This document shows positions 55,089 through 63,875 of a stretch of DNA of 64,000 nucleotides, piece by piece; the first letter of the stretch is position 1; each line of letters opens with the position of its first letter. The position numbers and the translations under genes are program-made. Source of the DNA: Fidelibacterota bacterium (GTDB taxonomy: Bacteria; Fidelibacterota; UBA8477; JABMPR01). The notes below the pieces were generated by a model. The model was given only the letters and a program-made list of their open reading frames with translations, made no database searches and was not told where the DNA came from. The DNA lies in assembly GCA_024278595.1 (NCBI GenBank), contig JAJRSW010000011.1, forward strand, positions 78,636 through 142,635. The letters are read 5' to 3'.

Positions 55089-56687
55089 ATGTCCATTTGC
55101 CGCCGCCTACTTCCCCTGCTCACCGTCACATCCTACCTGCTCACCGTCACATCCTACCTGCTGGCCGGCACACCCCACTGGGTCTTTTTTGAAGATGATC
55201 CAGCAAGACCACCGGTAAAGCTCACCGTCCGGGCTGAACAGCGACTGGCAGAACGAGGATCACCCATGGCAAAAGGCAGACGGGGCGTTGCGCCAGCTTA
55301 TATTGCTGCATTGAACCAGACCGGTGTCAGGATCAGACATATCTCCCGGTTTTTAAATGCGGTCAGTGTAGAGATAGAGCATGATGAACAGCTTGAGTAT
55401 CTCACACAGCTCCCCTTCGTAAATTTGATTAGACCTGTCGCTCAACGAATGATCACCGCACCTGTTCAAGACCAACAGCTCGCCCGAATTTCAGAACTGT
55501 CCTATGGCCCTTCTTTTACTCAGAGCGAAATGCTGCATATACCGGCCATCCACGATCTGGGCTATGATGGTTCCGGAGTGCTCATTGGTGTGTTTGATAC
55601 TGGTTTCATCATGAACCACCCTGTTTTTGACCAATTGGATATTCAGGATCGCTACGATTTTGTGGATCATGAAGTGGATCCAAGTGGCGTAGGTCATGAG
55701 CATGGTATCAATACCCTCAGCATCCTGGGAGGATATTATCCGGGAGAAGTGATCGGCCCCGCCTTTGGGGCAACCTATTTATTGGCCCGCACTGAAAACA
55801 ATAATTCTGAAACCAGAGTTGAAGAAGATAATTGGGTGGCAGCCCTGGAATGGGCTGACTCCCTGGGTGTTGATATTGTCTCATCATCATTGAATTATCG
55901 CGATTTTGATGGTACTGCCGATGACTATCCGCCATCAGCCATCGATGGTGAAACTGCTATCATTACCCGAGCGGCCAACATTGCCGCTGAACGGGGAATT
56001 CTGGTGGTGAATTCAGCTAGTAATGATGGACCATCACCAGGCAGTATCTGGCCACCAGCCGATAGTCCGCAGGCATTAATAGTGGGAGCCATTAATTCTG
56101 ATGGTGATATCATGTCCTGGTCCAGTCGTGGACCTACCTATGACGGTCGCCTGAAGCCGGATGTGGTGGCTATGGGGGCCGCTGTCTATATGGCTTCCAG
56201 CATTAACAGCTATCGCACCAGTAACGGGACCTCCTTTTCCACACCACTCATTGCTGGACTGGCAGCGTTACTGATCCAGGCGCATCCTCAGTTATCACCA
56301 GATTCGATCATCGCCATTTTCCATAATCATGGCGATCGGGCAGGGAGTCCTGACAATTCATATGGTTATGGTCTCCCTGATCTCCGAGATTTCTTTCAGC
56401 GCTTATATAATGACCCATCAAATAGCAGCCTGGTTTATCCCAACCCCAGCTCAGGACAGCTGGTCAATCTGGTGCTTCCAAATCCGGTTGCCCAATTGGT
56501 TGAGGAGGCCAACCTGATCAATATTAAAGGTCAAATAATTGCCTCACTGGCAACGACCAGTATCAGTGAATACACCCTCCAGGTAAACCTGCCCACCCAT
56601 GTTTTTCTGGCCGACCAGCTCTACATCATCACTCTGCAAGTTGGTAATCGGGTCTATTCAGGCAAGCTGATCTATATCAAATCCTGA
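55089..56687 (+). CDS. Subtilase (S8) with type IX-like C-terminal domain
   Basis: The product is 532 aa with a signal peptide that contains a perfect 7-residue duplication (LTVTSYL twice, residues 11-24). A propeptide-like region follows (about 45-125). The catalytic residues are D170 (GVFDTGF), H205 (GHEHGINTL), oxyanion N308 and S382 (NGTSFSTPL). The last 85 residues begin LVYPNPSSGQ and end NRVYSGKLIYIKS, a type A sorting domain. It is secreted and probably degrades proteins outside the cell. It is monocistronic, after the tryptophanase terminator. Confidence 0.88.
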   Translation: MSICRRLLPLLTVTSYLLTVTSYLLAGTPHWVFFEDDPARPPVKLTVRAEQRLAERGSPMAKGRRGVAPAYIAALNQTGVRIRHISRFLNAVSVEIEHDEQLEYLTQLPFVNLIRPVAQRMITAPVQDQQLARISELSYGPSFTQSEMLHIPAIHDLGYDGSGVLIGVFDTGFIMNHPVFDQLDIQDRYDFVDHEVDPSGVGHEHGINTLSILGGYYPGEVIGPAFGATYLLARTENNNSETRVEEDNWVAALEWADSLGVDIVSSSLNYRDFDGTADDYPPSAIDGETAIITRAANIAAERGILVVNSASNDGPSPGSIWPPADSPQALIVGAINSDGDIMSWSSRGPTYDGRLKPDVVAMGAAVYMASSINSYRTSNGTSFSTPLIAGLAALLIQAHPQLSPDSIIAIFHNHGDRAGSPDNSYGYGLPDLRDFFQRLYNDPSNSSLVYPNPSSGQLVNLVLPNPVAQLVEEANLINIKGQIIASLATTSISEYTLQVNLPTHVFLADQLYIITLQVGNRVYSGKLIYIKS

Positions 56688-56947
56688 ACCGCTGGTTCTC
56701 CAAATGAGATCTGCCTTAACGTTAAGGCTTTAATTTATTCTGGATCTCCGGATGGACTGGATAACCTGGAGCCAAAGCCCGGTCACCATGCTTGAAGACC
56801 GTAGACGGGTATAAATCCAGCTTGTCACACCGTAGAACAGCATAGCCGGATACTTAAAAAGATTCTATATTGATCTGACTGAATTAGTGTTTAGCTCGTA
56901 AATGAAACTTTCACATATCAGGATCAAAGAATAGATGAACGGTTGCC

Positions 56948-58924
56948 ATGAAGCCCACTGAAGCACTGAAGAATTTTGAAGCCACTAAACAAGACATTGG
57001 CTATGTGGATCGTCAAAACGCTACACCAAAAGACTACCAGCGGATCGGATTCAAGTCCGGCCTGGAAGTCCACCAACAACTCAAAACCAAGCGCAAACTC
57101 TTTTGCCGCTGCCCGGCCGGAGTTTATCACTCTGACGATGATTATAACGCTGAGGTCATCCGACACATGCGCCCCACCCTCAGTGAATTGGGTGAGTATG
57201 ATGGTACGGCGCTTATGGAGTTTAAGACCCGCAAAGAGATCACCTATCGTTTGAACAACCAAACAGCTTGCACTTACGAAGTCGATGATACACCCCCTTT
57301 TCCAATTGACCGTGAGGCACTGGAATTCGCTCTGGAGATCTCCCTTTTAGCTAAATTTAATATTGTGGGCGAGGTTCATATCACCCGTAAACAGTATTTG
57401 GATGGCAGTATTCCCACTGGATTTCAGCGCACAGCCATTCTGGGTGTGGAAGGTGAGATTCAATTATCGAATAAAAAGGTGGGGCTGATTCAATTGAGTA
57501 TTGAGGAGGATTCGTGTCGGGAGATATCTGACATCGGGCATAGCCGGATTTACAAAACGGATCGACTGGGAATGCCGCTGATTGAGACGGTCACCCATCC
57601 TGATATGGAAACCCCTGATGAACTGGCTGAAGCCGCTGAATACATTCGTTTTTTAAATCGGAGCACTGGAAAAGTCCGCACCGGCATGGGCGCGGGCCGG
57701 GAAGATGTGAATGTGAGCTGTGCCGGAGGTAGTCGGGTTGAGATCAAGGGTGTCGCCCATAATAAATGGATCCCTGAGCTGTCTCATAATGAGGCGTTTC
57801 GACAATGGGCCCTGCTGAATATTCGCAAATTGATCAAGGATCGGGGGCTAAAGAAGCAGACGTGGAAAATGAATTCCCAGAAGATTGATCTGTCACATCC
57901 TGAACTGTTGCCCCCCCTTTTGCGGGAAAAAATAAATCAGGGTTTGGAAGTCATTGGGATCAACCTTCCCAATTTAAAGGGAATCCTCTCTCATTTCACC
58001 CAGCCCGGCCATCCATTCGCAGCTGAGCTCATCCACCGCTTGAAAGTGATCGCCTGCATCGAACGACCTAATATGACCCACTCAGAGGAGCTTGAGCCCC
58101 TCCTTGCTCACCAGGATCTTAAGCAGATCGCCAAGTGGCTTAGGGCTGATGAGGCAGATGCCCAGATTATACTCTGGGGACCTCCCGCAGATATCCCCAC
58201 CGCTTTGGAAACTATCGAAGAACGAATTTTGATGGCCTTCGGTGGCGTACCTGAGGAGACCCGGAAATCTTTCGCCGATGGAACTACGATTTTTGAGCGG
58301 GTGCTGCCCGGCAGTGATCGCATGTATCCAGATACAGATTCAGCCCCCATCCCGCTAACCGTGGAATACATTGAAAGTCTGGGCCGAGATCTACCTCAAG
58401 ATATCTCAAGTCGTTATCAACAATTGAAAGATTGGGGGGTTCCCGCTGATACCTGGAAATATCTGCTAAGCAAAAACATGCCCCCACTCATTGAAAGAAT
58501 CTGTAACAAGTTTGGTTTTCCCCACAAATTAATCGGCTCATTTATTGGCCATACTTTCAAGAACATCGAAGGCCAGAACGAACTGCATAAGAATTTTTCC
58601 TATGAGAAAATCTATGAGCTGTTCCGCTACATCAGTGAGAAAAAACTGGTGCCCGGGATCGCTAAATTCATGATGCCGGTGATCTACGAATTTCCTGACA
58701 TGCAGTTTAGCTCCGTGCTCACCAGTATCCATTTTAAACGACGAAATCTGGTCGAGGTCCTTACCCCCATTGAATTTCTGCTTGAAAAGTTCAAAGAAAA
58801 CACACCGGATCCCGAACCTGATTCGACCATTAACTGGCTCATGGGACAGGTCCATCAACAGGCGATTGGAAATGTCCGCCTCGCGGATCTGAGACAGCAG
58901 ATCGAACAAATCATCAAATGCTAA
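56948..58924 (+). CDS. gatE: Glu-tRNA(Gln) amidotransferase subunit E (archaeal type)
   Basis: The product is 658 aa. The first part (about 30-320) is the GatB/GatE kinase-like domain, with SGLEVHQQL (37-45), LFCRCP (51-56) and the conserved KQYLDGSIPTGFQRTAIL. A GAD-type insert domain follows (about 400-480). The C-terminal part (about 520-658) is the helical and YqeY-like tail that contacts tRNA. The LEVHQQL form and the GAD insert distinguish GatE from bacterial GatB. With GatD it converts Glu-tRNA(Gln) to Gln-tRNA(Gln) in the cytoplasm. The next gene is gatD. No obvious Shine-Dalgarno sequence precedes the chosen ATG. Confidence 0.92.
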   Translation: MKPTEALKNFEATKQDIGYVDRQNATPKDYQRIGFKSGLEVHQQLKTKRKLFCRCPAGVYHSDDDYNAEVIRHMRPTLSELGEYDGTALMEFKTRKEITYRLNNQTACTYEVDDTPPFPIDREALEFALEISLLAKFNIVGEVHITRKQYLDGSIPTGFQRTAILGVEGEIQLSNKKVGLIQLSIEEDSCREISDIGHSRIYKTDRLGMPLIETVTHPDMETPDELAEAAEYIRFLNRSTGKVRTGMGAGREDVNVSCAGGSRVEIKGVAHNKWIPELSHNEAFRQWALLNIRKLIKDRGLKKQTWKMNSQKIDLSHPELLPPLLREKINQGLEVIGINLPNLKGILSHFTQPGHPFAAELIHRLKVIACIERPNMTHSEELEPLLAHQDLKQIAKWLRADEADAQIILWGPPADIPTALETIEERILMAFGGVPEETRKSFADGTTIFERVLPGSDRMYPDTDSAPIPLTVEYIESLGRDLPQDISSRYQQLKDWGVPADTWKYLLSKNMPPLIERICNKFGFPHKLIGSFIGHTFKNIEGQNELHKNFSYEKIYELFRYISEKKLVPGIAKFMMPVIYEFPDMQFSSVLTSIHFKRRNLVEVLTPIEFLLEKFKENTPDPEPDSTINWLMGQVHQQAIGNVRLADLRQQIEQIIKC

Positions 58925-59016
58925 AAAATCACGCCACACAGTACCCAGCGAACACTGAGAGAGTTAAGATCACAGAGGGTGATTTACAAAAGCAAGCAAG
59001 ACCAGACATTTTATAG

Positions 59017-59105
59017 TAGTCTTTCTGAACGGAGTGAAGAATCCTGATACCCAATCATAAATCACAGCTATCTGGGGAGATCCTGCGTTTCACTCAGGAA
59101 GACTT
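59017..59105. repeat. Repeat family 3, copy 3 (89 bp), between gatE and gatD
   Basis: The ends TAGTCTTTCTGAACGGAGTG (59017 on) and CACTCAGGAAGACTT (to 59105) match the other copies. It ends 18 nt before the gatD start codon and so forms most of the gatD leader. Confidence 0.7.
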
Positions 59106-59123
59106 TAAAAAAAAGAGTATCAA

Positions 59124-60509
59124 ATGAGTGATGATATTTTTCAAGGTTATAAAGGCTCAGCCCTAAACACCCTAAAGCGGTTTAACGTTAGGGTCTGGGG
59201 TCAAGCAGAGATCAAGACCACCCGTGGAACCTTTCAGGGTACGGTACTCCCGCGAGCTGAAAATGATGATGATCAGCATATCGTGCTTAAGATCCCAACC
59301 GGCTATAATATCGGAATTGATATCGTGACGATTGAGCAGATGGTGGAAACCGGCTATCAAAAAGCCAACTATAAGATTCCTGAAAAAGCCTTTCCTTATT
59401 CTGCTGATAAACCCAACGTGAAACTCTTTGGCACCGGGGGCACGATCGCCTCTCGGCTGGATTATCGTACAGGTGCCGTTATTCCGGCCTTTTCACCGGG
59501 TGAACTCTATGGCGCAGTTCCCGAACTGGCTGATATTTGTAATATCGACACCGAGAAACTCTTTGCTGTGTTCAGCGAGAACATGGGGCCAGATCAATAC
59601 AAGATCCTGGCAGAAAGCATTGGCAAGGAGATCGCCAATGGCACGGATGGCATCATGATCGGACACGGTACCGATACCCTGCACCATACTGCGGCAGCAT
59701 TGTCATACATGGTTCAAGACTCACCTATTCCCATCATCTTGGTGGGTTCACAGCGCTCTTCAGACCGGCCATCCTCTGATGCAGCTCTCAATCTGATCCA
59801 CGCCTCCTATGCTGCCGGTCATGGCGATATTGCGGAAACCCTGGTATGTATGTTTGGACCCACCTCAGATGAATACGGGTTTTTACACCGGGGAACCCGG
59901 GTTCGCAAGATGCACAGTTCCTACCGGTCCACCTTCCGAACCATCGGGGATACCCCCGTGGCAACGGTAACCAGCAGTGGGTTGAACATGATCAAGCAGG
60001 AATATCAACATCGACGCAAAGACAAACAGGTAAAAATCACACCAACCTTTAATGAAAAGGTTACGATGATGTATTATTACCCGCATATGAAATCGGAGAT
60101 CATGGAAGCTTTGATCGATGCCGGATATAGGGGCATCATCATTATTGGAACCGGTCTGGGACACGTGAACCGGGAACTTTATCCCGCCCTGAAAAGAGCT
60201 CAGGAAGAGGGCGTTTCGGTTTTTATGACCCTCCAGACCCTCTGGGGTTATTCGCACATGTTTGTCTATGATACTGGACGTGATATGCTGGCGCTGGGTG
60301 TGGTCCCCCTGGGGAATATGCTGCCTGAAGTGGCCTGGGTCAAACTAGGCTGGACCCTGGGCCAAACCGAGGATGTTGAGCAGATCAAAGAGATCATGTT
60401 AACCCCTATCAATGATGATATCACTGAACGGGAACCCTATAATGGTTATCTGGTCTACCAGGGCGGGGTCCCCGAAGTAGAGGGCTTTGTTAAGAATTTC
60501 CGAAAATAG
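59124..60509 (+). CDS. gatD: Glu-tRNA(Gln) amidotransferase subunit D (archaeal type)
   Basis: The product is 461 aa. A small N-terminal beta-barrel domain (about 20-85, VRVWGQAEI through LKIPTGYNIGI) precedes the L-asparaginase-like domain. The catalytic residues are T107 (GTGGTIAS), T183-D184 (HGTDTLHHT) and K262 (RVRKMHSSYR). The barrel domain and the VRKMHSSYRSTF context identify GatD rather than a stand-alone asparaginase, and gatE is next to it. GatD releases ammonia from glutamine or asparagine for the GatE-bound Glu-tRNA(Gln). The start follows AAAGAG rather than a strong Shine-Dalgarno sequence. Bacteria normally use GatCAB, so this gene is out of its usual range. Confidence 0.93.
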   Translation: MSDDIFQGYKGSALNTLKRFNVRVWGQAEIKTTRGTFQGTVLPRAENDDDQHIVLKIPTGYNIGIDIVTIEQMVETGYQKANYKIPEKAFPYSADKPNVKLFGTGGTIASRLDYRTGAVIPAFSPGELYGAVPELADICNIDTEKLFAVFSENMGPDQYKILAESIGKEIANGTDGIMIGHGTDTLHHTAAALSYMVQDSPIPIILVGSQRSSDRPSSDAALNLIHASYAAGHGDIAETLVCMFGPTSDEYGFLHRGTRVRKMHSSYRSTFRTIGDTPVATVTSSGLNMIKQEYQHRRKDKQVKITPTFNEKVTMMYYYPHMKSEIMEALIDAGYRGIIIIGTGLGHVNRELYPALKRAQEEGVSVFMTLQTLWGYSHMFVYDTGRDMLALGVVPLGNMLPEVAWVKLGWTLGQTEDVEQIKEIMLTPINDDITEREPYNGYLVYQGGVPEVEGFVKNFRK

Positions 60510-60583
60510 CATCCTGTCGCCCCCGCATTAAGTAGGGGTTGCCAGAGACTTATGAAACTTGTAAAGAAACTGATTAATATTAA

Positions 60584-61684
60584 ATGATAATCCCTAACCG
60601 TTCAGAGTATCTCAAACAACAGGCTAGAAATGGTCAAAAGATCATGGGTGTCCTGCCGGCCCTGTATCCCAGAGAATTGTTATGGGCTTTTGATATCCTG
60701 CCCGCTGAGATCTGGGATCCACCAGGTGATATTTTACAGGCCAACGCTCATCTGCAGACCACCATTTGTCCCGTGGTAAAACAAGGCCTGGAGTTCATTT
60801 TGAAGGATCCGGAGATCGTAACGGCCGGGTACCTATTCCCCCACACCTGTGATTCTCTGCAAAACCTGGCAACTCAGGTGAAGGACCTCATCGGTATATC
60901 AGCACCGGTGTATACTTTTTACAATCCCAAAGGGGCTTTCAGGCAGGCCACCAGGAATTATTACCAGGATGTGCTCAGGGAGCTTCAAACAACATTAGAA
61001 CAGCTCCATGGTCCCTGTGACCCGGAAAAGTTGCAGACTGCCTGCCAGTTGGGCTTCAAGATCGATACGCGGTGGAACGAACTGCAAAAAGCCTGGATGT
61101 CGGACCAGTTGCCTGTTACCAATCAGGAATATTTTGGACTCATGCGGGCCCTTGAATACATGCAACCGGCGGATTATCTGGAATTGCTGGACCAGGTCAC
61201 TGTTCAGGACCAAACGGTGATCCGAAATGACACACGACTGTTGGTTTCCGGCATCCTGCCTCCGGATATTGAGACCTTATCCTTCCTGGATGAGCTTAAG
61301 GTCAGGATCGTTGCTGACGATCTGTTAGCCGGGAGTCGCCGCATCCCCATCGTTTGCATGGATCCACCCTATGACCCCATGGAGCACCTCACCGATCGCT
61401 TTTTTATGCTGCCGCCTTGTTCCACCCGAGCCAATAGTCTTGCTGAAAGATCACACTACCTCAAGACGCTGATCGCAAAAAGCGATGCACAGGGGGTCCT
61501 TTTCAATATTGTTAAATTCTGCGAACCAGAACTTTTTGATCACCAGTTTCTGGTCAAATCACTAAAGTCGGCCGGTTTACCATTGCTCAACCTGGAAACT
61601 GAGTTACAACCCGGACTGTCCGGACAGACCAAAACCCGTATCGAAGCATTTATTGAGATGCTGGATGACCAGGTGACTGCATGA
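60584..61684 (+). CDS. 2-hydroxyacyl-CoA dehydratase-type subunit (HgdB/BcrB-like)
   Basis: The product is 366 aa, the smaller of two subunits of a 2-hydroxyacyl-CoA dehydratase or related benzoyl-CoA reductase-type enzyme. The family cysteines that ligate the [4Fe-4S] cluster are in TICPVVKQ, PHTCDSLQNL and FCEPELFDHQ. The typical DPPYDPMEHLTDRFF segment is also present. It uses a single electron from the activator to dehydrate a 2-hydroxyacyl-CoA in amino-acid fermentation. The next gene overlaps by ATGA. The actual substrate (lactyl, glutaryl, aryl-lactyl or other) cannot be read here. Confidence 0.8.
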   Translation: MIIPNRSEYLKQQARNGQKIMGVLPALYPRELLWAFDILPAEIWDPPGDILQANAHLQTTICPVVKQGLEFILKDPEIVTAGYLFPHTCDSLQNLATQVKDLIGISAPVYTFYNPKGAFRQATRNYYQDVLRELQTTLEQLHGPCDPEKLQTACQLGFKIDTRWNELQKAWMSDQLPVTNQEYFGLMRALEYMQPADYLELLDQVTVQDQTVIRNDTRLLVSGILPPDIETLSFLDELKVRIVADDLLAGSRRIPIVCMDPPYDPMEHLTDRFFMLPPCSTRANSLAERSHYLKTLIAKSDAQGVLFNIVKFCEPELFDHQFLVKSLKSAGLPLLNLETELQPGLSGQTKTRIEAFIEMLDDQVTA

Positions 61685-63003
61685 GCATTTCAGCCAGGTT
61701 AAAGTATAGTTTCATGAAGGACATTGGTGCCCCGGCCTTGATGTCTTTAAAAGACCTGAAACCACGTCGAGCCCGTGCAGTATCTAAGGCCTTCGGTCCG
61801 CCCTTGCAGTCCAACAAACGGCTCAAGGAGATTCTGAGTCGGCACTATTTTCTGGCACGATACGCCCCGGGTGCCAAGCAAGTGGCCTGGGTCACCAGCG
61901 GGGCTCCGGTTGAATTACTACGTACCTTCGATTTCTACACGATCTACCCGGAGAATCATTCTGCCCTGATCGGCGCAAAAAAACAAGGCGCTGATTATTG
62001 TGCAATCGCTGAAAGCGCTGGGTTCAGCCAGGATCTCTGTTCTTATGCTCGTATTGATTTGGGACACCTGCTTTCAGGCAAGACGCCAGCCGGAAAACTG
62101 CCCAAACCTGACCTGCTCTTTTGCTCCAATAATATTTGCCAGACCGTGCTTTACTGGTACAAGGCCATCGCCCAGGAATTAAACATTCCCCTGATCCATT
62201 TTGATGCGCCTTTCGTCGCTATTGAACAATCTCAGCATGATGTACGCTATATGGCTCAACAACTGCAGGATATGATCCCCATTCTGGAACAGGTCAGTGG
62301 GAAAGTTTTTGACCTCAAACAATTCGAGATCATCCTCAAGCGCTCCCAGAATAGCTCAATGACCTGGGGTAGAGTATTGGAGTGCATGCAGTCTAAACCA
62401 GCTCCCATGACCATCTTTGATGCTTTTGGTCACCTGGCTCCAGTGGTTTCATTACGAGGATTACCAGTTGCCCAGGATTATTACAATATTCTATTGGAGG
62501 AGGTCGAAGACCGGGTTACCAAAGGGATCGGGGCCATCACCAATGAGCGCTACCGGCTGATCTGGGATAATATCGCGGTCTGGTATAAGGTGCGATTTCT
62601 GGCTACTTTTTTTGCAGAACGCAACATGAATTTTGTCACCGCCACCTACACCAATGCCTGGGCGGAAACCACCGGTTTCCTGGATGTAAAGGACCCCTGG
62701 TCCTCCATGGCCAAGACCTATGGACAGATCATTCTTAACAATAATTTAAAGCATCGGCTGGGCTTAATGAAAAAAATGATCCGCAACTTTTCCGTTGATG
62801 GCATGGTCATGCATTCCACCCGCAGCTGTAAGCCCTATTCGGTGGGACAATTTGATCTGCGAAAAGCTCTCAGCACAGAGTTGAACCTTCCGGCTGTGAT
62901 CCTGGATGCCGATATCGCCGATGAAAGGGTCTGGTCTGAGCAACAGATCCAAACCCGTCTGGAAGCCTTTTGTGAAACCCTGGAGGATACAAGCCTTGTC
63001 TGA
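61681..63003 (+). CDS. 2-hydroxyacyl-CoA dehydratase-type subunit (HgdA/BcrC-like)
   Basis: The product is 440 aa, the larger partner. Conserved cysteines appear in DYCAIAESAGF, LLFCSNNICQTV and RSCKPYSVGQFDL. The PVELLRTFDFYTIYPENH segment corresponds to the substrate entrance of the family. The gene starts on the TGA of its upstream neighbour (ATGA) and overlaps the activator gene at the other end, so all three are one operon. It is normal in length for HgdA-like proteins (about 430-480 aa). Confidence 0.8.
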   Translation: MSISARLKYSFMKDIGAPALMSLKDLKPRRARAVSKAFGPPLQSNKRLKEILSRHYFLARYAPGAKQVAWVTSGAPVELLRTFDFYTIYPENHSALIGAKKQGADYCAIAESAGFSQDLCSYARIDLGHLLSGKTPAGKLPKPDLLFCSNNICQTVLYWYKAIAQELNIPLIHFDAPFVAIEQSQHDVRYMAQQLQDMIPILEQVSGKVFDLKQFEIILKRSQNSSMTWGRVLECMQSKPAPMTIFDAFGHLAPVVSLRGLPVAQDYYNILLEEVEDRVTKGIGAITNERYRLIWDNIAVWYKVRFLATFFAERNMNFVTATYTNAWAETTGFLDVKDPWSSMAKTYGQIILNNNLKHRLGLMKKMIRNFSVDGMVMHSTRSCKPYSVGQFDLRKALSTELNLPAVILDADIADERVWSEQQIQTRLEAFCETLEDTSLV

Positions 63004-63793
63004 AAACTATTTTGCGAGTGTGGATGTGGGATCTCTCAGCACCGATGTGGTGATCATCAATTCAGCCGGGAAAACAATGAGCGAGGTCGTTCTGGACACA
63101 GGTGTCAACGGGGTGGCAGCTGCTCAAAAAGCTATCGATCTGGCGCTTGAGCACTCAAATCTCACTCAGGAGCAAGTGATAGCCGTGACTGCTACCGGGT
63201 ATGGTCGCGCTTCCGTCCCTTTTGCAAGTGGGAAGACCACTGAGATCAGTTGCCATGGTGTGGGTGCTCACCAGCTCTTCCCAAAAACCGGAACTGTCAT
63301 AGATATCGGCGGACAGGATAGTAAGGTCATCCAGATCGATGATCGCGGTCGCATGCTGGATTTCACCATGAATGATAAATGTGCTGCTGGCACAGGTCGT
63401 TTTTTGGAAGTGATGGCTGATCGACTGGAGCTGGGCTTGAACGAGTTAAGTGACCCCTCGCACATAACTGGGAAATCAGCCCGGATCAGCAGCACCTGTA
63501 CGGTGTTTGCTGAGAGTGAGGTTATCTCCCTGATGGCCAAGCATACACGTCGGGAACAGATCGTGAATGGCTTGCAACGCTCGATCGTGAATCGGATCTG
63601 GAGTATGGTGACCAGCATCGGTATTGAGGGGGAGGTGACCCTGACCGGTGGGGTCGCCAATAATCGTGGATTAGTGCTGGTTCTGGAAGAAAAATTGGGC
63701 CAGAAACTCAACGTTCCGGAAAATCCACAAACTGTTGGCGCCCTGGGAGCCGCGCTTATTGCCCTGCGAAATTTTAATAACCAGCATTTCTGA
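62996..63793 (+). CDS. 2-hydroxyacyl-CoA dehydratase activator (HgdC/BadF family ATPase)
   Basis: The product is 265 aa from a TTG start at 62996, which gives the standard family N-terminus (SENYFASVDVGSLSTDVVII). An ATG at 62906 adds 30 residues translated from the previous gene in another frame and is rejected. The ASKHA ATPase fold shows DVGS (phosphate 1), DIGGQDSK and TGGVANNRG. The bridging cluster cysteines are C129 (NDKCAAGTGR) and C168 (SSTCTVFAESE). The homodimer drives one electron from ferredoxin into the dehydratase with ATP hydrolysis. It is oxygen-sensitive, which supports anaerobic growth. Confidence 0.88.
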   Translation: MSENYFASVDVGSLSTDVVIINSAGKTMSEVVLDTGVNGVAAAQKAIDLALEHSNLTQEQVIAVTATGYGRASVPFASGKTTEISCHGVGAHQLFPKTGTVIDIGGQDSKVIQIDDRGRMLDFTMNDKCAAGTGRFLEVMADRLELGLNELSDPSHITGKSARISSTCTVFAESEVISLMAKHTRREQIVNGLQRSIVNRIWSMVTSIGIEGEVTLTGGVANNRGLVLVLEEKLGQKLNVPENPQTVGALGAALIALRNFNNQHF

Positions 63794-63875
63794 AAGTGCC
63801 CTTTTTGACACCAAGTTTAGGGAAGTATCGAATAAACATGAAGTCTCTTGGATTCCAAAATGGCAGTAAAACATT

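Noticed and set aside
62906-62995. Upstream ATG start for the dehydratase activator
   Set aside because: The 30 extra residues come from the preceding gene's sequence in another frame; the TTG at 62996 gives the family N-terminus.
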